A stretch of 14,920 bases of DNA from an uncultured Xanthomonas sp. Lineage in GTDB: Bacteria; Pseudomonadota; Gammaproteobacteria; Xanthomonadales; Xanthomonadaceae. The notes below the pieces were generated by a model that was not told the DNA's origin, ran no database searches, and was given only the letters and a program-made list of their open reading frames with translations. The position numbers were made by a program, and so were the translations under genes. The DNA is taken from NCBI GenBank assembly GCA_943912265.1, contig CALTTS010000036.1:1-14920 (forward strand). Reading direction: 5' to 3'. Shown here in pieces: positions 5,901-13,376 of the stretch (position 1 is its first letter; every line of letters begins with the position of its first letter).

Positions 5901-7589
5901 ATGACCGAATCTTTCGCAGAACTGTTCGAAGCCAGCCAGGCCAACCTGGCCAAGCTGAAGCCGGGCGCCATCGTCACCGGTACCGTCGTGGAGGTCCGCG
6001 GCGACGTCGTGGTGATCAACGCCGGCCTGAAGTCCGAAGGCATCGTGCCGATCGAACAGTTCCGTAACGACGCCGGCGAAATCGACGTGGGCGTGGGCGA
6101 CCAGGTCAAGGTCGCGCTGGATTCCATCGAGAACGGCTTCGGCGAGACCGTGCTGTCGCGCGAGAAGGCCAAGCGCGCGATGGTGTGGGACGAGCTGGAA
6201 GAAGCGCTCGAGAAGAACGAGACCATCACCGGCCGCATCAGCGGCAAGGTGAAGGGCGGCTTCACCGTCGACATCAAGGACGTCCGTGCGTTCCTGCCGG
6301 GCTCGCTGGTCGACGTGCGCCCGGTGCGCGACCCCGCGTACCTGGAAGGCAAGGAGCTGGAGTTCAAGCTCATCAAGCTGGACCGCAAGCGCAACAACGT
6401 CGTGGTGTCGCGCCGCGCCGTGGTCGAGAGCGAGCACTCCGAGGAGCGCGAGCAGCTGCTCGAGAAGCTGGTCGAGGGTGCCGTGCTCAAGGGCGTGGTC
6501 AAGAACCTCACCGACTACGGCGCGTTCGTTGACATGGGCGGCATCGACGGCCTGCTGCACATCACCGACATGGCCTGGAAGCGCGTGCGCCATCCGTCCG
6601 AGGTGGTCAACGTCGGCGACGAGCTGGAAGTGCGCGTGCTGAAGTTCGACCGCGAGCGCAACCGCGTCTCGCTGGGCCTGAAGCAGCTGGGCGAGGATCC
6701 GTGGGACAACATCGCCCGCCGCTACCCGGCCAACAGCCGCGTGTTCGGCAAGGTCTCCAACGTCACCGACTACGGCGCGTTCGTCGAGATCGAGCCGGGC
6801 GTCGAGGGCCTGGTGCACGTGTCCGAGATGGACTGGACCAACAAGAACGTCAACCCGTCCAAGGTCGTGCAGGTCGGCGACGAGGTCGAGGTCATGGTCC
6901 TGGACGTGGACGAGGAGCGTCGCCGCATCTCGCTGGGCATGAAGCAGGTTGCCGCCAATCCGTGGGAGACTTTCGCGGCCATCCACAAGAAGGGCGACAA
7001 GGTGTCCGGCCAGATCAAGTCGATCACCGATTTCGGCATCTTCATCGGCCTGGACGGCGGCATCGACGGTCTTGTGCATCTGTCCGACATCAGCTGGAAC
7101 ACCACCGGCGAAGACATCGTGCGCAACTTCAAGAAGGGCGACACCCTGGAAGCCGTCGTGCTGGCGGTCGATCCGGAGCGCGAGCGCATCTCGCTGGGCG
7201 TCAAACAGCTCGAGCAGGATCCGTTCGGCCAATACATGGCGGCCCATCCGAAGGGCTCCAAGGTCGAGGGCACGGTCAAGGAAGTGGATGCCAAGGGCGC
7301 CACGATCGAGCTGGCCGACGGCATCGAGGGCTACGTGTCCGCCCGCGACATCAGCCACGATCGCGTCGACGACGCCTCGCAGGTGCTGAAGGTGGGCGAC
7401 AAGGTCGAGGCCAAGTTCATCGGCATGGACCGCAAGGGCCGCAGCCTGCAGCTGTCGATCAAGGCCAAGGACGAAGCCGAAACCGCCGAGGCGCTGGCCG
7501 AGTACAACAAGTCCGCCGCCGAAGCCGCTGCCGGTACCACCAGCCTGGGTGCGCTGCTGCGCGCGCAGCTGGGCGGCAAGTCCGAGTAA
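5901..7589 (+). CDS. rpsA: 30S ribosomal protein S1
   Basis: S1 is the largest small-subunit protein; it binds mRNA upstream of the start codon and unfolds it for initiation. The product has 562 residues, near the 557 of E. coli. It begins MTESFAELFEASQ, as expected for the family, which fixes the start at 5901 rather than upstream in the same frame. Six S1 (OB-fold) repeats can be followed, at roughly 21-87, 105-171, 192-260, 277-347, 364-434 and 451-520. Repeats 3 to 5 show the typical GAFVD/GAFVE/GIFIG and DGLLHITDM/EGLVHVSEM patterns. Repeats 1 and 2, which bind the ribosome, carry LKSEGIVP and FLPGSLVDVRPVRD. The tail after residue 525 is Ala-rich. Codon use is strongly biased, as in highly expressed genes. 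ihfB follows after 96 bases, past a likely terminator. Confidence 0.98.
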   Translation: MTESFAELFEASQANLAKLKPGAIVTGTVVEVRGDVVVINAGLKSEGIVPIEQFRNDAGEIDVGVGDQVKVALDSIENGFGETVLSREKAKRAMVWDELEEALEKNETITGRISGKVKGGFTVDIKDVRAFLPGSLVDVRPVRDPAYLEGKELEFKLIKLDRKRNNVVVSRRAVVESEHSEEREQLLEKLVEGAVLKGVVKNLTDYGAFVDMGGIDGLLHITDMAWKRVRHPSEVVNVGDELEVRVLKFDRERNRVSLGLKQLGEDPWDNIARRYPANSRVFGKVSNVTDYGAFVEIEPGVEGLVHVSEMDWTNKNVNPSKVVQVGDEVEVMVLDVDEERRRISLGMKQVAANPWETFAAIHKKGDKVSGQIKSITDFGIFIGLDGGIDGLVHLSDISWNTTGEDIVRNFKKGDTLEAVVLAVDPERERISLGVKQLEQDPFGQYMAAHPKGSKVEGTVKEVDAKGATIELADGIEGYVSARDISHDRVDDASQVLKVGDKVEAKFIGMDRKGRSLQLSIKAKDEAETAEALAEYNKSAAEAAAGTTSLGALLRAQLGGKSE

Positions 7590-7618
7590 GACAAGTCCCG
7601 CAAGGGTCTGGAAGTCTG

Positions 7619-7656
7619 TCCGCGCGTCTCGTGCCCTGCACGGGGCGCGCGGATTT
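7619..7656 (+). terminator. Likely terminator or attenuator after rpsA
   Basis: TCCGCGCG (7619-7626) pairs with CGCGCGGA (7646-7653). Inside it CGTGC (7630-7634) pairs with GCACG (7638-7642), giving a long two-part stem, followed only by TTTC. It sits 30 bases after the rpsA stop. The short T-run suggests partial termination between rpsA and ihfB. Confidence 0.55.
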
Positions 7657-7685
7657 CATGGTGGCAGCGCTATCCGTCCGTACTG

Positions 7686-7994
7686 ATGACCAAGTCCGAA
7701 CTGATCGAAATCCTGGCCCGCCGTCAGCCGCACCTGCGCGCCGATGATGTCGATCTGGCCGTCAAGTCCCTGCTGGAGATGATGGGCAATGCCCTGTCCC
7801 GGGACGAACGGATCGAGATTCGCGGATTCGGGAGCTTCTCCCTCCATTTCCGGCCGCCCCGCATGGGCCGGAATCCCAAGACCGGTGCTTCCGTCGCGCT
7901 GACGGGCAAGCACGTACCCCATTTCAAGCCCGGCAAGGAACTGCGCGAGCGCGTCAGCGGCGTGGTGCCGTTGCCGGATTCCGCCGACGGCTGA
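7686..7994 (+). CDS. ihfB: Integration host factor subunit beta
   Basis: IHF-beta (HimD) pairs with IHF-alpha to bend DNA sharply, helping transcription, replication start and site-specific recombination. The 102-residue product starts MTKSELIEILARRQ and has the dimer core helices, then RIEIRGFGSFSLHFRPPRMGRNPKTG. The Pro in the RNPKTG arm tip is the residue that intercalates into DNA. The VPHFKPGKELRERV C-terminal helix is typical. The tail is a few residues longer than in E. coli (94). Position directly after rpsA is the conserved gammaproteobacterial arrangement and separates it from plain HU. No strong Shine-Dalgarno is visible before the ATG. Confidence 0.96.
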   Translation: MTKSELIEILARRQPHLRADDVDLAVKSLLEMMGNALSRDERIEIRGFGSFSLHFRPPRMGRNPKTGASVALTGKHVPHFKPGKELRERVSGVVPLPDSADG

Positions 7995-8217
7995 GGCGGT
8001 CCGCGCCTCGCATGCACGGCCGCTCGGCCGCCGCCGGCGCTTTCCCCGCCACTTCCCGCACCTCCTGGATGCGTTTCCGGCACGGGCGCGTGCACGGGTG
8101 GTTCACGCGCGGCACAATGCCGCATCGTCTTCGCGGCGCGCCCGTCCGGCCCGCGGCACACAATCCGATCGCCCGCCGCGCCGGCATGGCGGCCGCCGAT
8201 CCTGGAGTCTCGACACG
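7995..8217 (+). other. ihfB-lapB spacer without lapA
   Basis: This 223-base gap has no gene I can support. In many relatives lapA, a small two-helix membrane protein, lies before lapB, but no frame here encodes hydrophobic helices. It holds GCGGCA-CAA-TGCCGC (8109-8123), a small perfect palindrome, and the lapB Shine-Dalgarno GGAG at 8204-8207. No clear promoter hexamers were found. Confidence 0.6.
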
Positions 8218-9396
8218 ATGGAATTCCTCAACGAGTGGTTCTGGTTCTTCCTGTTCCTGCCGCTGGCGGCATTGACGGGGTGGGTCATCGGCCGGCGCGG
8301 GGGGCAACGGCACGGCGAGAGCCAGGTCAGCCGCCTGTCCAGCACCTATTTCCGCGGCCTGAACTACCTGCTGAGCGAACAGCCGGACAAGGCGATCGAG
8401 CTGTTCCTGCACATCGCCGAGCTCGACAAGGAAACCTTCGAAACCCAGGTGGCGCTGGGGCATCTGTTCCGCCGCCGCGGCGAAGTCGACCGCGCCATCC
8501 GCCTGCATCAGGGCCTGGTGCAGCGGCACGACCTGAGCGATGCGCAGCGGGTGCAGGCCTTGCTCGCGCTGGGCGAGGACTACATGAAGTCCGGCCTGCT
8601 GGATCGCGCCGAGACGGTATTCACCGATCTGGCCAAGATCGACCAGCGCGCCCCGCAGGCGCTCAAGCACCTGATCTCGATCTACCAGGCCGAGCGCGAC
8701 TGGGAGAAGGCGATCGACAATGCCGCCCGCTACGAGGAGGTCACCGGCGAGCCGATGGGCAAGCTGATCAGCCAGTTCGAGTGCGAGCTGGCCGAGCGCC
8801 ATCGCGGTGCGGGCGATGTCGAGGCCGCGCGGCGCTGCGTCGCCCGGGCCTACGAGGCGGATGCGACGTCGGTACGCGCCGGCATCCTGGAAGGGCGGAT
8901 CGAATCGGCCGCCGGCAACGACGAGGCGGCCATCCGCGCCTTCGAACGTGCCGCGCGCCACGACCCGGAATTCCTCCCCGAATTCATGCCGGCGCTGCTG
9001 GCCTGCTACGAGCGCGTCGGCGACCTGTCCGGCGCCCGTGCCTTCCTGGCCGAGATGACCGAGCACTACCGCGGCATCGCGCCGGTGCTGGCGGTGACGC
9101 ATCTGGTCGAAGCCCAGGAGGGAGTGGCCGAGGCCCGCCAGTACCTGAGCACGCAGCTGAAGGATCGCCCGTCGGTGCGCGGCGAAGCCGCCCTGATCGA
9201 CCTGACGCTCGCCGGCGGCGGCAATGCCGATGCGGCCCTGAACGACCTCAAGCACATCACCGATCAGCTGCTGGTGCGCAATCCCAGCTACCGCTGCACC
9301 CGCTGCGGTTTCGGCGCGCGGACCCATCACTGGCAGTGCCCGAGCTGCAAGGAGTGGGGCACGGTCAAGCCGCTGCTCAACTACGCCGTGGTATGA
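8218..9396 (+). CDS. lapB: Lipopolysaccharide assembly protein B
   Basis: LapB (YciM) is an inner-membrane-anchored cytoplasmic TPR protein. In E. coli it recruits LpxC to the protease FtsH and so limits LPS synthesis. The 392-residue product is the usual length (389 in E. coli). Residues 5-23 form the N-terminal membrane anchor (FWFFLFLPLAALTGWVIG), followed by a basic GRRGG stop. Residues 35-335 are repeated TPR helices, starting YFRGLNYLLSEQPDKAIELFL. The C terminus carries the rubredoxin-type metal knuckle with C360-x-x-C363 and C374-x-x-C377, which is essential in E. coli. The ATG at 8218 is chosen because it directly precedes the anchor and has GGAG 10 bases upstream. Its stop overlaps the next gene's ATG (ATGA, 9393-9396), so LPS control is translationally coupled to an O-antigen or polymer-initiating enzyme. 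Confidence 0.95.
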   Translation: MEFLNEWFWFFLFLPLAALTGWVIGRRGGQRHGESQVSRLSSTYFRGLNYLLSEQPDKAIELFLHIAELDKETFETQVALGHLFRRRGEVDRAIRLHQGLVQRHDLSDAQRVQALLALGEDYMKSGLLDRAETVFTDLAKIDQRAPQALKHLISIYQAERDWEKAIDNAARYEEVTGEPMGKLISQFECELAERHRGAGDVEAARRCVARAYEADATSVRAGILEGRIESAAGNDEAAIRAFERAARHDPEFLPEFMPALLACYERVGDLSGARAFLAEMTEHYRGIAPVLAVTHLVEAQEGVAEARQYLSTQLKDRPSVRGEAALIDLTLAGGGNADAALNDLKHITDQLLVRNPSYRCTRCGFGARTHHWQCPSCKEWGTVKPLLNYAVV

Positions 9397-10385
9397 GCGT
9401 GCCGGTCGCAGGCGGGTACGGCCTCGCTCTCGTCGCGGCAGTGGTTTCGTTCGCGGTCACCGGTCTGTTGCGCCGCTACGCGCTGGCGCGCCGGCTGCTC
9501 GACCCGCCCGGCGAACGCAGGAACCACGCCGTGCCGACGCCACGCGGCGGCGGATTGTCGATTCCGCTGGTGGTGTTGTCGGGTTATCTGCTGCTCTGGC
9601 TGTCCGCGCCGTCCGAGGCCCGGCAATGGGGCGGATTCGCCCTCGGCCTGGTCATGGTGGCGGGCATCGGCTGGATCGACGACCATCGCCCGCTTTCGGC
9701 GGCATTGCGGCTGGGCGTGCATGCGGCGGCGGCGGCGGCGATGGCGCTGACGGCCCGGAGCATCGGCGGCGGCCCGGTCGAAATGGCGATGGCCTTCTGT
9801 GCGGCGATCATCCTGGTCAACGTCTGGAATTTCATGGACGGGATCGACGGGCTGGCCACCACCCAGGCCATGATCGTGGCGCTTTGCGCTCTGGGGCTGG
9901 CTTCTTCCGCGGGCATGGCCGCACTGTTGGCCCTGTTCGTGCTGGCGGGCTGCGCGGGCTTCCTGCCGTGGAATTTCCCGAAGGCCCGGATATTCCTCGG
10001 CGACGCCGGCAGCGGTGCGCTGGGCTATGCGATCGCCGGCCTGCTGGTCGCGCTGGCGGCGCAGGGCCGGGAGAAGGCGGAATGGCTTCTCGTGCCGATG
10101 GCGGCGTTCCTCGTGGATGCGGCATGCACGTTGCTGTCCCGCATCCTGAAACGGGAGCGCTGGTGGACGGCGCACAGCCAGCATCTGTACCAGGCCTTGG
10201 CGCGGCGCCGGGGGGCGCATGTGCCGGTCACCACTGCATATGCCATCTATGCGATCGGTTGCATGGCGTTCACGTGGCCGCTTTCATCCTTGGGTGGAAC
10301 CGCGGCGCCGGTGGCAACATGCGTGGTCTACACGGTCACGGCGATGCTGTGGTGGCGGATCCGGAGAGGGGCGCTCCGGTACTGA
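9393..10385 (+). CDS. WecA/WbpL-type polyprenyl-phosphate sugar-1-phosphate transferase
   Basis: This integral membrane enzyme of the GT4-like PNPT family (MraY/WecA) moves a sugar-1-phosphate from a UDP-sugar to undecaprenyl phosphate and so starts O-antigen or related polymer synthesis. The 330 residues form about ten hydrophobic segments. Catalytic motifs are all present: VPTPRGGG (47-54), D96-D97-H, NVWNFMDGIDGLA (143-155), FLGDAGSGALGY (201-212) and H261-S-Q-H264, the His motif that helps bind the substrate. The adjacent WbpM-like dehydratase makes a WbpL role plausible, with UDP-N-acetylfucosamine or UDP-N-acetylquinovosamine as donor. WecA with UDP-GlcNAc cannot be excluded. The start overlaps the lapB stop by four bases. 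A 51-base gap leads to the dehydratase gene. The family call is firm and the donor sugar uncertain. Confidence 0.88.
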   Translation: MSVPVAGGYGLALVAAVVSFAVTGLLRRYALARRLLDPPGERRNHAVPTPRGGGLSIPLVVLSGYLLLWLSAPSEARQWGGFALGLVMVAGIGWIDDHRPLSAALRLGVHAAAAAAMALTARSIGGGPVEMAMAFCAAIILVNVWNFMDGIDGLATTQAMIVALCALGLASSAGMAALLALFVLAGCAGFLPWNFPKARIFLGDAGSGALGYAIAGLLVALAAQGREKAEWLLVPMAAFLVDAACTLLSRILKRERWWTAHSQHLYQALARRRGAHVPVTTAYAIYAIGCMAFTWPLSSLGGTAAPVATCVVYTVTAMLWWRIRRGALRY

Positions 10386-10436
10386 GTCGGTATCGGATCG
10401 AACGGCATCGGAGCGAAATCAGGCGTGGAGTCCGGA

Positions 10437-12365
10437 ATGGAAGACGGAAAATCGAGCGGCGTGGCCTGGTTCAGGCCCCATCTGCCGCGGATGCTGGTGG
10501 CGGCCCACGATCTGGTCATGGTGGGCCTCTGCTGGGCAGGGTTGACGTTTGCCCGCTATCACTTGATGCCGTCAGGTGGGGAGGCATGGGCTCCCGACTG
10601 GAAGCAGCTCGCCTTGGTGCTGTTGTCGCAGGGGGCCGTGTTCTGGAGCGTGGGCCTGTACCGCGGGCTCTGGCGCTTCGCCAGCGTGCCAGACCTGTGG
10701 AACATCCTGAAGGCGTCTCTGCTGGGCATGCTGGTGATCCTGCTCGTCCTGGCCATCTACAACCGGTTCGAGAGCGTGCCCCGGACCGTGCTGCTGGTGT
10801 ATCCCCTCGTGCTGACCGGCTTGCTGGGCGTGCCGCGCCTGGCCTACCGCGCATGGAAGGACCATCAGGTCAGCGGCTACGAAAAGGGCGCCCAGCGCGT
10901 GCTGATCCTCGGTGCCGGCCGTGCCGGCGAGGCGCTGGTACGCGATCTTCGGCGTTCCGGCGCCTACGAGCCGGTCGGTTTCCTGGACGATGACAGGAGC
11001 CTGCATGGTTCGCGCGTGCAGGGCATCCCGATCCTCGGTTCCCTCGACGAGGCCGCGGCAATCGCCCGCGAGGTTTCCGCCCGGCTGCTGGTGATCGCGA
11101 TCCCGTCGCTGGATGCGGCCGGGCTGCAGCGGGTGATGGGCATCTGCGAACGCAGCGGGCTCCGGTTCCGCACGGTCCCGCGGCTGGAGGACATGCTCGA
11201 AGGCCGGTCCATGCCCGGCGAGCTCAAGGAGATCCAGATCGAGGATCTGCTGGGCCGCAAGCCCGTGATGCCCGACTGGAAGCTGGTCAGGAACTGGCTC
11301 GGCGGCCGCGCCGTGCTGGTGACCGGGGCCGGTGGTTCGATCGGTTCGGAACTGTGCCGCCAGTGCGCCCGGCACGGGGTCAGGAGGATCGTCCTGCTGG
11401 AGCTGGACGAACTGGCGCTGATCACCATCCGCGCCGACCTGCGGCGCTCCTTCCCGGATCTGGAAATCGTGGCCGTGCTCGGCAACTGCGGCGACCCGGC
11501 CGTGGTCCGGCACGCATTGAAACTGGGAACGCCGGATGCGGTGTTCCATGCGGCCGCCTACAAGCAGGTGCCGCTGCTGGAGACGCAGGTACGCGAAGCG
11601 GTGCGCAACAATGCCCTGGCCACCCACACGCTGGCCAAGGCCTGCCGCGAGGCGCGGGTCGGCAGCTTCGTGTTGATCTCCACCGACAAGGCGGTCGACC
11701 CGGTCAACGTGCTGGGCGCGAGCAAGCGCCTGGCCGAGATGGTCTGCCAGTCGCTTGATGCCGATGACGGCGGCACGTGCTTCACCGTGGTGCGCTTCGG
11801 CAACGTCCTGGATTCGGCCGGCAGCGTGGTTCCCCTGTTCCGCGAGCAGATCCGCCAGGGCGGCCCGGTGACGGTGACCGATCCGGAGGTCACCCGGTAT
11901 TTCATGACCATTCCGGAGGCCTGCCAGCTGATCATCCAGGCGGCGGCGGCTTCCGCCCACGGCACCATCTACACCCTGGACATGGGCGAACCGGTGCCGA
12001 TCCGGTTGCTGGCCGAACAGATGATCCGCCTGGCCGGCAAGCAGCCGGGGCGCGACATCGAAATCGTCTACACCGGCCTGCGCCCCGGAGAGAAACTGCA
12101 CGAGACGCTGTTCTACCCGGAAGAGCACTACGGCCGGACCAGCCATCCCAAGATTTTCGAGGCCAAGGGCAAGAAAGCCGTCCCCGAAGCGATCGGTCTG
12201 GGCATTCCACAGCTCCGGGACGCGGTGGAAAGGTACGACGAGGCGGCTTTGCGGCAGATACTCCAAGAGCTGGTTCCCGAGTTTTCGCCGATGGCGCGTG
12301 ACATCGCGAAGGAACGTGTCAGTATTGTCGTTCCGTTCCCTTCACGTGATGCCCGCAGGGTCTGA
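10437..12365 (+). CDS. WbpM/CapD-type membrane nucleotide-sugar 4,6-dehydratase
   Basis: Large enzymes of this class remove water from UDP-N-acetylglucosamine to give a 4-keto-6-deoxy sugar, a precursor of QuiNAc, FucNAc or bacillosamine. The 642 residues have four N-terminal membrane segments (about 17-41, 57-75, 95-110 and 118-136), a first Rossmann-like CoA-binding-type domain starting VLILGAGRAGEA, and a second, catalytic SDR domain. The latter shows VTGAGGSIGSE (296-305), HAAAYKQVPLLE, STDKAVDPVN (415-424) and LRPGEKLHE. At the position where WbpM relatives have catalytic Met (replacing Tyr in the SDR triad), this protein has L426, with K430 kept. ATG at 10437 is preferred to the GTG at 10425 because GGAG lies 6 bases before it. 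The stop TGA is followed at once by the galU ATG. Family is certain; product sugar is inferred. Confidence 0.9.
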   Translation: MEDGKSSGVAWFRPHLPRMLVAAHDLVMVGLCWAGLTFARYHLMPSGGEAWAPDWKQLALVLLSQGAVFWSVGLYRGLWRFASVPDLWNILKASLLGMLVILLVLAIYNRFESVPRTVLLVYPLVLTGLLGVPRLAYRAWKDHQVSGYEKGAQRVLILGAGRAGEALVRDLRRSGAYEPVGFLDDDRSLHGSRVQGIPILGSLDEAAAIAREVSARLLVIAIPSLDAAGLQRVMGICERSGLRFRTVPRLEDMLEGRSMPGELKEIQIEDLLGRKPVMPDWKLVRNWLGGRAVLVTGAGGSIGSELCRQCARHGVRRIVLLELDELALITIRADLRRSFPDLEIVAVLGNCGDPAVVRHALKLGTPDAVFHAAAYKQVPLLETQVREAVRNNALATHTLAKACREARVGSFVLISTDKAVDPVNVLGASKRLAEMVCQSLDADDGGTCFTVVRFGNVLDSAGSVVPLFREQIRQGGPVTVTDPEVTRYFMTIPEACQLIIQAAAASAHGTIYTLDMGEPVPIRLLAEQMIRLAGKQPGRDIEIVYTGLRPGEKLHETLFYPEEHYGRTSHPKIFEAKGKKAVPEAIGLGIPQLRDAVERYDEAALRQILQELVPEFSPMARDIAKERVSIVVPFPSRDARRV

Positions 12366-13262
12366 ATGAGCAAGAGAATCCGTCATGCCGTGTTCCCGGT
12401 GGCCGGCCTCGGCACCCGCTTCCTTCCGGCGACCAAGACCGTTCCCAAGGAAATGCTGCCGATCGTCGACCGCCCGCTGATCCAGTATGCGGTCGATGAA
12501 GCCATCGAAGCCGGTTGCGACACGCTGGTGTTCGTCACCAACCGTTACAAGCATGCGGTAGCCGACTATTTCGACAAGGCTTACGAGCTGGAACAGAAGC
12601 TGGAAAAGGCCGGCAAGACCACGCAGCTGGAAATGATCCGGCACGTATTGCCCTCGAATGTCCGTGCCGTGTTCGTGACCCAGACCGAAGCGCTCGGGCT
12701 TGGCCATGCAGTGCTGTGCGCCAAGGCCATCGTCGGCGACAACCCGTTTGCGGTGTTGCTGCCGGACGACTTGATCTGGAATCGCGGGCCTGGCGCCTTG
12801 GCGCAGATGGCCGATGCCGCCGAAAAGAGCGGTGCCAGCATGATTGCCGTCGAGGACGTACCGCACGAACAGACCGCCAGCTACGGCATCGTCGCCACCG
12901 ATCCGTTCGAGGGGCATCAGGGCCGGATCCGCGCGATCGTCGAGAAGCCCAAGCCGGAAGTCGCCCCGAGCGACTTGGCCGTGGTAGGGCGCTACGTGCT
13001 CGATTCGAGGATATTCGGCTTGCTGGAAAGCACCGCTCCCGGTGCCGGCGGCGAAATCCAGCTGACCGATGCCATCGCCGCCCTGCTGAAGGAGAAGGAA
13101 GTGGACGCCTACCGCTTCGAAGGCAAGCGTTTCGATTGCGGCAACCATCTCGGCCTGATCGAGGCCACCATCCGTTATGCGATGGATCACGCCAAGCTTC
13201 GCGACGCGACGGCGCGCATCATGCGCGAGGCTTTGACGGACACGAGCACCCCGATGCACTGA
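12366..13262 (+). CDS. galU: UTP-glucose-1-phosphate uridylyltransferase
   Basis: GalU makes UDP-glucose and pyrophosphate from UTP and glucose-1-phosphate, supplying donors for LPS core, exopolysaccharide and UDP-glucuronate. The 298-residue protein has the nucleotidyltransferase signature GLGTRFLPATKTVPKEMLPIVDRP (14-37), GLGHAVLCA, LPDDLI, EKPKP, GGEIQLTDAI and a GKRFDCGNHLG active-site stretch. These are typical of bacterial GalU, not of RmlA or GalF. Length is standard. The ATG directly abuts the stop of the upstream dehydratase, with AGGG as ribosome site inside that gene, so the two are one transcription and translation unit. Transcription ends at a strong hairpin at 13324-13352. The gene links the local polysaccharide genes to the central UDP-sugar pool. 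Assignment is secure. Confidence 0.96.
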   Translation: MSKRIRHAVFPVAGLGTRFLPATKTVPKEMLPIVDRPLIQYAVDEAIEAGCDTLVFVTNRYKHAVADYFDKAYELEQKLEKAGKTTQLEMIRHVLPSNVRAVFVTQTEALGLGHAVLCAKAIVGDNPFAVLLPDDLIWNRGPGALAQMADAAEKSGASMIAVEDVPHEQTASYGIVATDPFEGHQGRIRAIVEKPKPEVAPSDLAVVGRYVLDSRIFGLLESTAPGAGGEIQLTDAIAALLKEKEVDAYRFEGKRFDCGNHLGLIEATIRYAMDHAKLRDATARIMREALTDTSTPMH

Positions 13263-13323
13263 TGCTTGCGGCGACCGTCTGGGCCTGCGTGCGATGGCTT
13301 GACGTATCGGCATCGTGAAACGG

Positions 13324-13352
13324 AAAGGGCGGCCTTGATGGGCCGCCCTTTT
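13324..13352. terminator. Bidirectional intrinsic terminator after galU and the thiolase gene
   Basis: An 11-bp perfect stem (13324-13334 with 13341-13351) closes a 6-base loop. On the plus strand it is followed by TTTT, on the minus strand by TTT. It lies 61 bases past galU and 25 bases past the end of the convergent thiolase gene, so it likely ends both transcripts. Confidence 0.9.
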
Positions 13353-13376
13353 CATTGGTACGGGAGCACCTGCGGA

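Noticed and set aside
6478..7250. Repeated similar segments in rpsA considered as a DNA repeat array
   Set aside because: They are the homologous S1 protein domains, diverged at DNA level, not a repeat element.
5400..7358. 652-residue open frame on the minus strand
   Set aside because: It is antisense to rpsA and cmk. Its repeated Asp-His-Leu-rich segments simply mirror the repeated S1 domains.
7995..8217. Possible degraded lapA gene
   Set aside because: No frame shows LapA-like hydrophobic helices even allowing frameshifts, so a remnant cannot be supported.
7954..9330. 458-residue open frame on the minus strand
   Set aside because: It is antisense to lapB with low-complexity Ala/Gln/Asp composition. 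lapB is unambiguous.
10572..12266. 564-residue open frame on the minus strand
   Set aside because: It is antisense to the WbpM-like gene, whose motifs and ribosome site are clear, and has no recognisable domain.
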